Positions 1-9,136 of a stretch of DNA of 64,000 bases are shown here, one piece after another. Below the pieces are notes generated by a model. The model was not told the origin of the DNA. It saw nothing but the letters and a program-made list of their open reading frames with translations, and did not search any database. This DNA is from CAZRDB01 sp964598695 (GTDB taxonomy: Bacteria > Armatimonadota > Zipacnadia > UBA1398), in NCBI GenBank assembly GCA_964598695.1, contig CAZRDB010000003.1, positions 1-64,000 on the forward strand. Reading direction: 5' to 3'. The position numbers and the translations under genes were made by a program. Positions within the stretch are counted from its first letter, which is position 1. Every line of letters starts with the position of its first letter.

Positions 1-84
1 GACGCCAAGGGCACCCCGCCCGCGGGCGCCGCGGATGCGGGCAAGCCCGCTCCGCCCGCCGGCGATACGGCGAAGCCCAAGTAG
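1..84 (+). CDS. C-terminal tail of an Ala/Pro/Lys-rich protein (5' end outside window)
   Basis: Frame 1 is open from the first base to a TAG at 82-84 and encodes 27 residues made almost entirely of Ala, Gly, Pro, Asp and Lys, ending in a KPK tail. Such low-complexity tails are common at the C-termini of secreted or ribosome-associated proteins, but nothing here identifies the family. A strong inverted repeat follows about 35 nt downstream, which supports a genuine gene end. Confidence 0.6.
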   Translation, partial: DAKGTPPAGAADAGKPAPPAGDTAKPK

Positions 85-117
85 GCGCGCGACCTAGCGC
101 AAGCGCACGAAGCGGAA

Positions 118-146
118 GGGGGCAGCCCGGGACCCGGGCTGCCCCC
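118..146 (+). terminator. Strong GC-rich hairpin, probable terminator
   Basis: The arms GGGGGCAGCCCGGG and CCCGGGCTGCCCCC are perfectly complementary around a single A, so a stable hairpin with a small loop can form. It lies 34 nt after the stop codon at 84. There is no clear T-tract after it, only a mixed pyrimidine stretch, so intrinsic termination is likely but not certain. Confidence 0.6.
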
Positions 147-322
147 CTCGTCGTCTCTGGCGCGGGAAACCCCAGAAGGCAGTAACCATCCGCGGCCCGT
201 CACGTCTCTTCTGATGTACTGGTGGCGCCGAACGTGCCGGCGCGCTCGAAGGGAGGCAAGCCGTGCGGCGTGTTCCGAAGTGGGTACAGATCGGCTAGCG
301 ACGGGCGCTCCAGCGCGCGGGC

Positions 323-1267
323 TCAGCCGTCGTGGAGCAGTCGTGCTTGCGCCGAGGAGAGAGGGATCTCGAGGGCGGCGATGGCCTCGCGCATGTGGCG
401 GGGCCGCAGGGTTGAGAAGAGCGGCGCCACCGTGGGCGCCTGCCGCAGCAGCCAGGCAACGGCGAGCTGTGTGGCGGTGCATCCCAGTTCCGCGGCAAGC
501 TGGCGCGTCCGAGCGCGCCGCGCCGCGTTCCTCTCCCCCGTGAAGGGGCCGACGGGCCCGTCGGCCGCGAAGTAGCCGTTGGCGGTCGCGCTGTAGGCGA
601 CGACGGGGATCCCGGACTCGGCGTACCAGGCCGCGTCGGCCTCGTGGACGCACCGGGTCACGGGATCGGGCCCCGGCTGCCAGTCCGGCTCGGCGAGGCT
701 CCACTGCGCCTGGGAGCAGCAGAAGCCCGTGACGCCGTGCGCTGCGGCATAGGCGTTCGCCAGCGCGATCCGGGCCGTCGACCAGTTGCTGGCCCCGAGC
801 GCTCGTACGCGGCCGCGGGCGATCTCCGCGTTGAGCGCCTCGATCACCTCGCCGACGGGGGTGCGGCCGTCGTCGCGGTGGAGGTAGTACAGGTCGACCG
901 CATCCATCCCGAGCCGCGCGAGGCTCTCATCGAGCGAGGCCGCGAGCGCCTCCGGGGAGAGGAATGCCTCCGGCTGCGGGTAGGTTTGCCCGGCGCCGGG
1001 GTGGCCCCCCTTGGTGGCGACCACGAGTTCGTCGCGGATCCCCAAGCGACGGATCGCCGCGCCCAGCTCGCGCTCACTCGCGCCGAGACCGCCCTCGACC
1101 CAGTAGGCGTAGCAGTGGGCCGTATCCACGAGCGTACCACCGGCGGCGTGGTAGGCGCCCAGCAGACGGTCGGCGTCGTCGCCTCGCACAGCGGTCCCGA
1201 ACAGCGCGACACCGTACCCGAGGATCGAGACCTCGAGGTCGCTCCCCGGCAGCGCGATCCGTTGCAT
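323..1267 (-). CDS. Aldo/keto reductase
   Basis: This is a 314-residue NAD(P)H-dependent aldo/keto reductase, a cytoplasmic TIM-barrel enzyme that reduces aldehydes or ketones. The full catalytic tetrad is visible: Asp48 in LVDTAHCY, Tyr53, Lys86 in ATKGG and His130 in YYLHRDD. The length is normal for the family. Two ATGs are in frame at 1273 and 1267. The Shine-Dalgarno GGCGGAGG abuts the first and sits 6 nt before the second, so I chose 1267. It lies 33 nt downstream of the ketoacyl synthase gene on the same strand, so the two are probably cotranscribed. The substrate cannot be told from sequence. Confidence 0.88.
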   Translation of the reverse strand: MQRIALPGSDLEVSILGYGVALFGTAVRGDDADRLLGAYHAAGGTLVDTAHCYAYWVEGGLGASERELGAAIRRLGIRDELVVATKGGHPGAGQTYPQPEAFLSPEALAASLDESLARLGMDAVDLYYLHRDDGRTPVGEVIEALNAEIARGRVRALGASNWSTARIALANAYAAAHGVTGFCCSQAQWSLAEPDWQPGPDPVTRCVHEADAAWYAESGIPVVAYSATANGYFAADGPVGPFTGERNAARRARTRQLAAELGCTATQLAVAWLLRQAPTVAPLFSTLRPRHMREAIAALEIPLSSAQARLLHDG

Positions 1268-1300
1268 CGACATCCTCCGCCTCGCACTCGCCGGCCGCGG

Positions 1301-2536
1301 CTAGCCCGTGCCGTCGGCCGCCCGCAGGACCAGCGAGGCGTTGCTCCCGCCGATCCCCGCGGAGTTGGTCAGCGCATAGCGCACCGCGCACGGCCGGGCC
1401 GTGCCCGCGACATGGTCGAGGTCGCACTCCGGGTCGGGGTCGACCAGGCCGACGGTCGGCGGCGCCTGGCCACGCTCCATCGCGAGCACGCACGCGATCG
1501 CCTCGATCGTGCCCGCCGCGCCCATCAGGTGGCCCGTCGCGCCCTTGATCGACGAGACGGGGATCTCGTAGGCGCGGGGGCCGAGCACATCCTTCAGCGC
1601 GCGCACCTCGGTCGCGTCGTGGTAGAGCGTCGCGGTGCCGTGGGCGTTGACGTAGTCGATCTGTTCGGGCCGCACGCCGCTCGCCTCGAGCGCGCGCTCG
1701 ATCGCGAGCCGGATCCCCTCGCCGCCCTTGTCCGGGGCCGTCAGATGGTAGGCGTTGTTGGTGTCGGCGTGGCCGAGCACCTCGGCGCGGACGCGCGCCC
1801 CGCGGGCGATCGCGTGCTCGGCGGTCTCGAGCACGACGGCTGCGCCGCCCTCGGCGAAGAGGGTGCCCGAGCGGTTGCGGTCGAAGGGCCGGCAGGCGTC
1901 GGTCGAGACGGTTCGGAGGATCGAGAGGCCGGCGAGCGTGTAGAGCGAGAGCTGGTCGTACCCCGCCACGAGCGCAACCTGGGCCCGTCCAAGCCGCAGC
2001 CAGTCGGCGGCGAGTCCAAGGACGCTGGTGCCCGAGGCGCACGAGATCGAGAGCGTCGCGGCGGGGCCCGCGACATGGAGGCCCGCGCGCAGGAGGTCGA
2101 GCCCGGCGTCGTAGCCCAGTCGGTCGAAGTCCCGCGCCGTCGGGGCCGTCGCATAGCGCTCGAGGGCCGCCGCCCCCGCGAAGTTCGTGGAGAGGGCGAG
2201 GGCCGCCTCGGCCAGGTGAGAGGCTTCGAGCGCGGAGTCGCGCAACGCCTCGTCGACCGCCGCCGCGAGGAAGCGCAGGTCGGGGTCGGCGCCCGCTACC
2301 TCCGGCGCCCAGGTCGGCGCGGCCGGCAGCGCCTTGATCTCGCCTGCGAGGCTGTTGCGCAGGCCCGAGGGGTCGAGCCGCGAGATCTCGCTGAGGCCAC
2401 AGTCGCCGGCGAAGAGGCGCTCGGCGAAGGTGTCCGTGTCGGGACCGAGGCACGAGATGCAGCCGACTCCCGTGATGACGACCCGCCGGGCCTGCTCCGG
2501 CGTCGTGCCCACCGTCTCGTGTGTGCGTCTCTCCAT
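1301..2536 (-). CDS. Beta-ketoacyl-ACP synthase II-like (KAS, FabF family)
   Basis: This is a 411-residue thiolase-fold condensing enzyme that would extend an acyl chain with a malonyl-ACP unit by decarboxylative Claisen condensation. The catalytic triad is complete: Cys166 in SISCASGT, His299 in VNAHGTAT and His336 in KGATGHLMG, with the conserved Lys331. The glycine-rich C-terminal NSAGIGGSNAS block is also present. It carries a divergent Cys environment compared with the usual TACA motif. It stands next to an aldo/keto reductase rather than in a fab operon, so it may serve a specialised lipid or polyketide-like product rather than bulk fatty acid synthesis. No obvious Shine-Dalgarno precedes the ATG; a GTG eight codons downstream is an alternative start. 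Confidence 0.85.
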   Translation of the reverse strand: MERRTHETVGTTPEQARRVVITGVGCISCLGPDTDTFAERLFAGDCGLSEISRLDPSGLRNSLAGEIKALPAAPTWAPEVAGADPDLRFLAAAVDEALRDSALEASHLAEAALALSTNFAGAAALERYATAPTARDFDRLGYDAGLDLLRAGLHVAGPAATLSISCASGTSVLGLAADWLRLGRAQVALVAGYDQLSLYTLAGLSILRTVSTDACRPFDRNRSGTLFAEGGAAVVLETAEHAIARGARVRAEVLGHADTNNAYHLTAPDKGGEGIRLAIERALEASGVRPEQIDYVNAHGTATLYHDATEVRALKDVLGPRAYEIPVSSIKGATGHLMGAAGTIEAIACVLAMERGQAPPTVGLVDPDPECDLDHVAGTARPCAVRYALTNSAGIGGSNASLVLRAADGTG

Positions 2537-2737
2537 CGGCCGTCCAGTCTACCAGTCCCACGGGCCGCCGTGCCCCAGCCTCGTCTCGAACCAGACACGC
2601 GGGAGCCGCCGGCGACTCGCGCGGGCCGTGGAGGGCGGAGATCGAGAGGGGATCCCCCCACGTTGGGTGAACACGGACGCATCGCACACGCGCGCCGCAA
2701 CCGAGTCGTTCGACTCCGACAAGGGGGAGGTCTTCCC

Positions 2738-4987
2738 ATGCGCCTCGGCTCCATTCGTATCGCGCTCCGGCGGATCACCGCGCTCGCACTGTCGATCACC
2801 ATCCTGGTGCTCGGGCTGCCGCTGGGTGGGTGTGGCGGCTCGGTTGCGCCCCCCGCGAGCCGGATCCCTGCGATCACGCCACGCGCCGCCGCCGGAACGG
2901 TTGACCGGACGGAGATCGGCGGGGCCGGTCTGACGATCGTCTCGGCGCTCGCGGAGCCGGCCGGAGTGGCCGGGGCCGGCGCGTTCGCGACGCGGGTGTC
3001 CGACATCGGCGCCCAGGCGCTCTTCGCGGTGGACTCGAGCGGGGAGTTGCGGGGGGTCGCGCTGTCGGTTCCGGGAGGCGCCGGCGCTGCGGCGCGGGCG
3101 ACGCTCGCGGTGGACGCGGAGACCACAGCCCTCGGACTGCTCTTCATGGTTCCGGGCATCACGGCGCTCGAACCGGCGGAGGCGAACGAGCGGATCGCCG
3201 AACTGCGGCAGTACGCCTCGTTCCCGGCGTTCGTCGCGTTCCTGCGCCAGCATCTCCCCACTGCCGGCCTTGCGGGCCTCAACACCGACGACGGGGAGTA
3301 CCAGGAGTTGTACGAGGCGTGTGTGCTGGAGTGGATGGAGAACCACCCCGCCTCGGACACCGCGCAGGCCGTCGCCGCGGCAGCCAAGCTGCAGGTGAAG
3401 TCTCCGGATGCCGCCTACTGCGCCGGCATGGACGTCGCCTGCCCGAGCGATCCGGCGACATGGCCGAGGGCCGAGGTCACGATCTCGAACGGCGGCTGGC
3501 GCTTCTCGGACATCCGCCGGCGCGACCTGAACGGGGCGACGCCGACGGGCTGGACCGCCGTTGCCGGCGACCTCTCCTCGATGCAGGGCGTGGGCGGGTT
3601 CACCTGGGGCTCCCTGTTCACCGCGTCCTTCGCGAACGCGAACGCCAAGACCGAGACGGTGGACTTCGCCACCAAGACGCAGGCCGAGTACTGGGTGCGC
3701 GGGCCCGGCTTCAAGCAGGCCTACGCGAACATGCCGCTCGGCGCGCCGGGAGTCGGCAACGACCCCCTGACGGCACACGCCGCGCCGGCCTGGGGCGTCA
3801 GCATCGTGATGTACCTGGTGATGCCGCTCGTCTCGCTCGTGTCGGGCGTTGGCGAGGTGGCCAAGGTCGCCGGGTCGGAGATCACTGCCTTGGCACGCGA
3901 TACCTGGCAGACCGTGTCGGCCTCGGCCGGGGGCGCCGACCTGCTGCTGAACGTCCTCGGCCTGATCGGCTCAACCGATACCCGCGCCCAGGCGAAGGCT
4001 CTCGTAGACACGGTCCTCGCGATCGTGGGCGTGGTCGCGAGTACCCCGGCGCTCGTCGGCGCCCTGGGCTTGACGGCGTACGCGGCGACGGTGACGGCCG
4101 CACTCGGGATCGCCAGCGCTCCCCTCTGTCTCGCCAACGCCACGATCTGCGTCGGCGCCTGGAGCGGCTACACTTGGTGTACGCACTTCGATGTGCGCAG
4201 GCCCACCTACGGGATCGTGGTCCACGCGAACCCCGCCAGCATCGAGGCCGATGGCCGCACCCTCGCGACGATCACCGCGACCGTCCGCAACTACGGGGCC
4301 ACGCAGGATCCATCGGTGGGGGGCGCCCCGACGGGCGACCCCGTGGCGGGCGTCAAGCTCAGCGTGTCGACATCGCTGGGGCTCATCACCGAGAGCCAGT
4401 CACAGGCATACTCGACCACCACCGACCCGAGCGGAGAGGCGACCTTCCATCTGCTCAGCTCCGACAAGGGCGAGGCCCTCGTTGTCGTCTCGGATGACCC
4501 CCGAACCACCGACGGCTCGACCACGGTCGCGTGTACCGATGAGGGTGTGCTGCAGGTCTCGTCGCAGGTCATCTGCTTCCAGAACCTCTACAACGAGACG
4601 GCCTTCGGCCCCCTCTACAGCTACCAGTGCTGGAACGTGTTGCGGTTCGACCCAATGCCCGGAGTCGGCACGTACCTCATCACCCCCGTACGCGTGCCGG
4701 GCCTTGCGCCCGACACGCGGCCCAGCCTCCTGGCGAACCCCGCCTATGACGGGATGGTGTCGAACGAGCAGGCCTCCTCGATCCACGAGCCGGTCGAATG
4801 GACGCCGTCGATGTACACGCTCCAACCGCAGTTGGTGCAACCCGGCAAGGTCACGGTGCCGCTCACCTCGATCACGGTGGGGAACAAGACGCAGGACCAG
4901 ATCGACCTCCTCAAAGGCCCCATGGAGGCCGCGTTCTGCCCATGGGCCGAGAACTGGACGTTCACCGTCCAGCCCGCTGAGGACTGA
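2738..4987 (+). CDS. Large lipoprotein with Ig-like (invasin/Big_1-like) domain
   Basis: A 749-residue lipoprotein. The N-terminus has Arg-rich and hydrophobic stretches and a lipobox ending GLPLGGC, giving lipidated Cys32. The middle section contains a hydrophobic Ala/Val-rich region near residues 350-480. Residues about 490-590 resemble a bacterial Ig-like domain of the invasin type, with the run ANPASIEADGRTLATITATV followed by a GVKLSV strand and the usual thread of DPSGEATF. The start ATG at 2738 has the Shine-Dalgarno GGGGGAGG seven bases upstream. The reading frame stays open far upstream to 644, but that part is antisense to the ketoacyl synthase and reductase and is rejected. The protein is predicted to be exposed on the cell surface or in the periplasm; its function is unknown. 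Confidence 0.75.
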   Translation: MRLGSIRIALRRITALALSITILVLGLPLGGCGGSVAPPASRIPAITPRAAAGTVDRTEIGGAGLTIVSALAEPAGVAGAGAFATRVSDIGAQALFAVDSSGELRGVALSVPGGAGAAARATLAVDAETTALGLLFMVPGITALEPAEANERIAELRQYASFPAFVAFLRQHLPTAGLAGLNTDDGEYQELYEACVLEWMENHPASDTAQAVAAAAKLQVKSPDAAYCAGMDVACPSDPATWPRAEVTISNGGWRFSDIRRRDLNGATPTGWTAVAGDLSSMQGVGGFTWGSLFTASFANANAKTETVDFATKTQAEYWVRGPGFKQAYANMPLGAPGVGNDPLTAHAAPAWGVSIVMYLVMPLVSLVSGVGEVAKVAGSEITALARDTWQTVSASAGGADLLLNVLGLIGSTDTRAQAKALVDTVLAIVGVVASTPALVGALGLTAYAATVTAALGIASAPLCLANATICVGAWSGYTWCTHFDVRRPTYGIVVHANPASIEADGRTLATITATVRNYGATQDPSVGGAPTGDPVAGVKLSVSTSLGLITESQSQAYSTTTDPSGEATFHLLSSDKGEALVVVSDDPRTTDGSTTVACTDEGVLQVSSQVICFQNLYNETAFGPLYSYQCWNVLRFDPMPGVGTYLITPVRVPGLAPDTRPSLLANPAYDGMVSNEQASSIHEPVEWTPSMYTLQPQLVQPGKVTVPLTSITVGNKTQDQIDLLKGPMEAAFCPWAENWTFTVQPAED

Positions 4988-5270
4988 CGCGCCTCAGCCA
5001 ACGGGCGCGCGAAGGGGCCGCTGACGGACTCCGGGGCCCGGGCGCGTATCGGCTCCGGCGCCGGCCCACCCGCCCCGGTTCGCTCGCGGGAGGCCTTCGG
5101 GCTCGCCCCCGGTTGGATGACGCCGCCCCCGCCGGCCGATCCCGGACGAGGCGCCCCGCAGCCCCCTCCGCGGCCCGTCCGGCGGAGGGACTTGGCGCGG
5201 CCAGGCGGAAGGGCCCCGGGGGGTGGCGGCACTCGGCCCTGCCGCGTCTCGCGACCGAACGGAGGCTCAC

Positions 5271-8200
5271 ATGGCGGTCAGATCGCTCCTCGCCACCCTC
5301 GCAGCCCTCACGCTCCTCTCGGCGGCGCTCGCGCAGCCCCCGCCGCAGCCCGTCACAAACGGCGGGTTCGAGGCGTACGGCCCGGACGGGCAACCGCTCG
5401 ACTGGAGCGTCATGGGCCCCGCCGAGCGGACGGCCGATGCGCACTCCGGCGCGAGCGCGCTCCTGCTGACCCGTGTGGCCGACGAGAGAGGCGAGGTCGG
5501 TCTCAACCGGGTCTGGGCGCCGGATGACGGCCGCCAGGGGACGATGCTTGCGGAGCTGCGCGGAGGGATCCGGTTCTGGTACAAGGTCCCCGAGGCCGTC
5601 GAGGGCGCGAAGCTGGCCTTCTACGCGATCGCGATGAGCGCGCGACCGATGGAGGACACCGGCGCGGAGCGCGCCGTGTTCGAGGTGCCGACCAGCCACT
5701 ACGGCGACGGCCGGTGGCACGAGGGCGCCGTCGTCTACGACTACACCGCGACGCCGGGCGCGAAGTGGGTGCATCTGTCGCCTCGGCTCATGCAGGGCGC
5801 CTGCCAGTGGATCCTCGACGACGTCGAGTGGGCGGCGTCGATCGGGCCCTGGCTCTCCATCCCCCGGCTCGAGGTGCTGCCGGGGCGCGACGTGCTCCGC
5901 GCCACGCTGCGCAACTCCGGCGATCGGCCGATCGAGGGCCTCACCGCCGAGGTCGCCGGGCCCGAGGGGGTCACGCTGACGCCCGTCGGCGAGTCGGTCC
6001 TCCCGCCCTCTCTCCAGCCCGCGCGCACCGTACACCTCCACTGGCGCGTGGCGGGCGACGTCCCGGATGGCGAGGCGCTCACGCTGCGCGTGCGGTGCGC
6101 CGACGGCGCCGTCCCCGAGGCGCTCGTCGCCGCCCGTCCCAGGCCGCAGCTCCTGGTCTACTCGCTGGAGGCGGAGAAGCCCGTCCTGCGACGGGGTGAG
6201 GAGACGGTCGTCCGCGTCTCGGCCTACAACATCGGCGCGGCGACACAGGCCGATGTCCGTCTGCAGCTCGAGGTGCCGTCGGAGCTGCGCCTGGTCGGCA
6301 GCCCACCCGCCCCCGTAGACGTGCCGCCCCGAAGCTGGTCGACGCAGACCTTCACCGTCCGGGCCCGTATCGAGACGCCCAACGCCCAGCTTCTCGGCCG
6401 CGTGACGGCGGGCGGCCGGGTCCACTTCGTCCGCAGCTCGATCGTCGTCGGGGAGACGGGCGGCGCGGCGTACGAGCTGGGCCGCATCCGGCTTCGCGTC
6501 GCCTCCTCGCGCTGGGGCGCGGGCCCGATCGCGGTGGAGGTCCCGCGGGGCCGGGGCTGGAGCCAGGCCGCCTGGGTCCCCTACCTCGCGCGCGTGGTCT
6601 TCCGCAACGCGGAGGGCGCCGACGAGACGCTGTACCCCGAGGCGCGACCGGTCGCCGGCGGCGGGTGCCGCTTCACGCTGCGCGCGGTGGATGCCGAGGG
6701 CGGGATCTGGACCGGCGTGGTGGGCTTCGCGCCCGGCGCGACCCCCGATTCGGTCCGTGCATACCACCGCATTGCGTGCGACCGTCCCCGGCAGCTCCGC
6801 TGCTTCGAGGGGCCGGTGGTGTGGGCGCTCACCCAGGGGCGCGATGCGCTGTTCCCGGGGCTCGAGTGGACCGAAGGCGATGAGGTGACCTCCTCCTCGC
6901 TCGATATCGTCCTCGGCCACGCCGACCAGGTCCGCCATGTCCCGCATCCGCAGAAGATCGCCATCCCGCTCATGGCCGTGAGCGACGGCGCGACAACCGT
7001 CGGGCTGTTGTGGGACTGCCGGAAGGCGTGGGACGGTCGGCACGATCGGCCTGCCGCGTTCTTCTCGGCCCCCGGCTACCTGGAGGGCCACCGACCGGCG
7101 ACGATGGGTCTGATGGCGCCGAGCATCCTCGGCGGCTGGCTGCGAGAGAACGAGCGGCTCGCGGGTGAGCCCTACCCGCTGGCCGCGAACCGACCGCTGA
7201 CGCTCGAAGCGACCCTGCTCGCCCGAGTCGGTTCGTCCTCGTCACTCGACGCGGTCGACCGGTGGATCGAGACCTTCGGGGCGCCCGAGCCATCGCGCCC
7301 GCCGCGGGGCGACTACCTCCGCGAGGTCGAGTTCTCGGCACAGGCGTACCTCGACACCGTCTACATCCCGGAGGAGGACGCCTGGTGGTACAGCAAGGGC
7401 GGCGGCCCGGTGATGTCCAAGAAGGGGCCGGCGTCCTCGGCGTACGCCTGGAACCTCCTCCGCGCGGCGCGCCTCGCGCAGAGCGGTGAGAAGGCGGCGC
7501 GGTTCCTCGAGTGGGCCGGGCGGATGCGCGCACAGGCGGCAGAGCCCTCGGGCGCCGACCAGGGCCTCGAGTTCCTCACGGCCCCGACCTGGCCCCCGTC
7601 GCTGCTCGCGTCGGCCGCATCGCTCAGTGCCGCCCAGCTTCCCGAGGGCGGTTGGAGCTTCGATGCCGACCGATCGGCCGGGCCGCCGTTCACCGGGTAC
7701 GACTACTGGGACCTCGGGGAGGACGACGCGGTCGAGTCGGGCACCATCGCCGCGAGCGCCGCCCAGCTCCTCCGCTGTGCGCGGGTGCTCGGCAGCGAGA
7801 GCGCGCTCGCGGGCGGGCTTCGGGCCCTCGAGGCGCTGGAGTCCTACCGCGTGCCCCGCGCGGCGCAGGTGTGGGAGGTGCCGGTCCACAGCCCGGACAT
7901 CCTCGCCTCGGCCGATGCCCTCGAGGCCTACCTCGAGGCCTATGCCGTCACGGGGGATGCGAGGCTGCTCGAGCGCGCTGTCTACTGGGCGCGGACGGGT
8001 CTCCCCTTCCTCTACCTCTGGGAGGACCCGGAGCGGCCTTTCCTCCGGTACGCCTCGATCCCGGTCTACGGGGCGAGCCAGAACCAGTGGTCATGGTTCG
8101 GGCGGCCGGTGCAGTGGAACGGCCTCCGCTACGCCGGCGCCCTGTTCCAGCTCGCTCCACACGACGACTCCTTGCCGTGGCGGACCATCGCCGAGGGGAT

Positions 8201-9107
8201 CGTCGTGAGCGCGCTGCACCAGCAAGCGCCCGATGGGCCGGACAAGGGCATGTGGCCCGACTCCATCGGCGCCATCCAGGGCGACAAGTCGAGCTGGGTC
8301 TTCGACCCGCAGCTCATCCTGGAGCACGTCTACACGCTGCTCGGCCAGGACCCCCACCCGCGGACGGTGCGGGTCGCGGTGGACGGCGCCACGGTGCCCA
8401 TCACCTCAATCGGCGAGGTCTCCGCGGTGCGCCACACGGGTGCGACGCTGCGCTGCACGGTCTCATACGCGGCCCAGGTGCAGGGCGCGGTGCTGTTCGG
8501 CTGCCTGGCCGCGCCTACCGAGGTGCTGCTCAACGGTGAGGCCGTGCCGCGCGGAGACGGCCGGCCCGGGTGGGCTCATGACCCCTCGCTCTCCCTGCTC
8601 ACGGTGCGCCTCCCGGCGGGGCCGGCGCATCGTCTCGAACTGCGTGGCGTGCGTACGTGCCCGGCGCCGGAGATCCCCCTGCCGCTCGACCGGATCGACT
8701 TCACCTTCGAGGCCGGGACCGAGGGCTGGAGCCCGCTCCACTCGGTCTCCGGCCTGCGGGCCGAGAGCGGGGCGCTCGTGGTGGAGATCTCGGACGTGGA
8801 CCCGTACATCCAGCGCCAGGGCCTGCATCTCACCGGCCGGTCGGGCGACACGCTCGCGCTCCGCATGCGCTCCAACGCGGCGGGGGGGGCGCAGCTCTAC
8901 TGGAGCACCCGCGGCATGGACTACTACGAGGAGGCGAAGGTGCTGAACTTCGCCGTTGTGAACGACGGGCACTGGCACGAGTACCGCCTGCCGCTGGGGG
9001 GCCATGCGCTGTGGGCCGGGCAGGAGGTCACGGGCTTGCGCTTCGACCCGGCCGCGGGCGGCCCGGGCGATGTGGAGATCGACTGGATGCGGCTCGAGCG
9101 CGAGTGA
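5271..9107 (+). CDS. Secreted alpha-toroid protein with carbohydrate-binding-like ends
   Basis: A 1,278-residue exported protein with a signal peptide cleaved near ALAQP (residue about 22) and a Shine-Dalgarno GGAGG six bases before ATG 5271. Right after the signal comes a VTNGGFEAYGP segment typical of CBM4/9-type jelly rolls. Residues 200-400 look like CARDB/NEW3-type beta-sandwich repeats. Residues about 690-1040 are helical with alternating Trp/Tyr-rich hairpins, as in alpha/alpha toroids of polysaccharide lyases and six-hairpin glycosidases. Residues about 1150-1278, starting FTFEAGTEGWSP, form a second jelly-roll. It heads an operon with GH95 and GH29 fucosidases (29 nt and 22 nt gaps), so a role in glycan binding or cleavage is inferred. 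No known catalytic motif was recognised. Confidence 0.72.
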   Translation: MAVRSLLATLAALTLLSAALAQPPPQPVTNGGFEAYGPDGQPLDWSVMGPAERTADAHSGASALLLTRVADERGEVGLNRVWAPDDGRQGTMLAELRGGIRFWYKVPEAVEGAKLAFYAIAMSARPMEDTGAERAVFEVPTSHYGDGRWHEGAVVYDYTATPGAKWVHLSPRLMQGACQWILDDVEWAASIGPWLSIPRLEVLPGRDVLRATLRNSGDRPIEGLTAEVAGPEGVTLTPVGESVLPPSLQPARTVHLHWRVAGDVPDGEALTLRVRCADGAVPEALVAARPRPQLLVYSLEAEKPVLRRGEETVVRVSAYNIGAATQADVRLQLEVPSELRLVGSPPAPVDVPPRSWSTQTFTVRARIETPNAQLLGRVTAGGRVHFVRSSIVVGETGGAAYELGRIRLRVASSRWGAGPIAVEVPRGRGWSQAAWVPYLARVVFRNAEGADETLYPEARPVAGGGCRFTLRAVDAEGGIWTGVVGFAPGATPDSVRAYHRIACDRPRQLRCFEGPVVWALTQGRDALFPGLEWTEGDEVTSSSLDIVLGHADQVRHVPHPQKIAIPLMAVSDGATTVGLLWDCRKAWDGRHDRPAAFFSAPGYLEGHRPATMGLMAPSILGGWLRENERLAGEPYPLAANRPLTLEATLLARVGSSSSLDAVDRWIETFGAPEPSRPPRGDYLREVEFSAQAYLDTVYIPEEDAWWYSKGGGPVMSKKGPASSAYAWNLLRAARLAQSGEKAARFLEWAGRMRAQAAEPSGADQGLEFLTAPTWPPSLLASAASLSAAQLPEGGWSFDADRSAGPPFTGYDYWDLGEDDAVESGTIAASAAQLLRCARVLGSESALAGGLRALEALESYRVPRAAQVWEVPVHSPDILASADALEAYLEAYAVTGDARLLERAVYWARTGLPFLYLWEDPERPFLRYASIPVYGASQNQWSWFGRPVQWNGLRYAGALFQLAPHDDSLPWRTIAEGIVVSALHQQAPDGPDKGMWPDSIGAIQGDKSSWVFDPQLILEHVYTLLGQDPHPRTVRVAVDGATVPITSIGEVSAVRHTGATLRCTVSYAAQVQGAVLFGCLAAPTEVLLNGEAVPRGDGRPGWAHDPSLSLLTVRLPAGPAHRLELRGVRTCPAPEIPLPLDRIDFTFEAGTEGWSPLHSVSGLRAESGALVVEISDVDPYIQRQGLHLTGRSGDTLALRMRSNAAGGAQLYWSTRGMDYYEEAKVLNFAVVNDGHWHEYRLPLGGHALWAGQEVTGLRFDPAAGGPGDVEIDWMRLERE

Positions 9108-9136
9108 GCGGCCCCGAGCGGGGCGAGGGAGAGCCG

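Noticed and set aside
644..2737. Upstream extension of the lipoprotein reading frame to 644
   Set aside because: It is antisense to the ketoacyl synthase and reductase genes, has no domain, and the Shine-Dalgarno and signal peptide lie at 2738.
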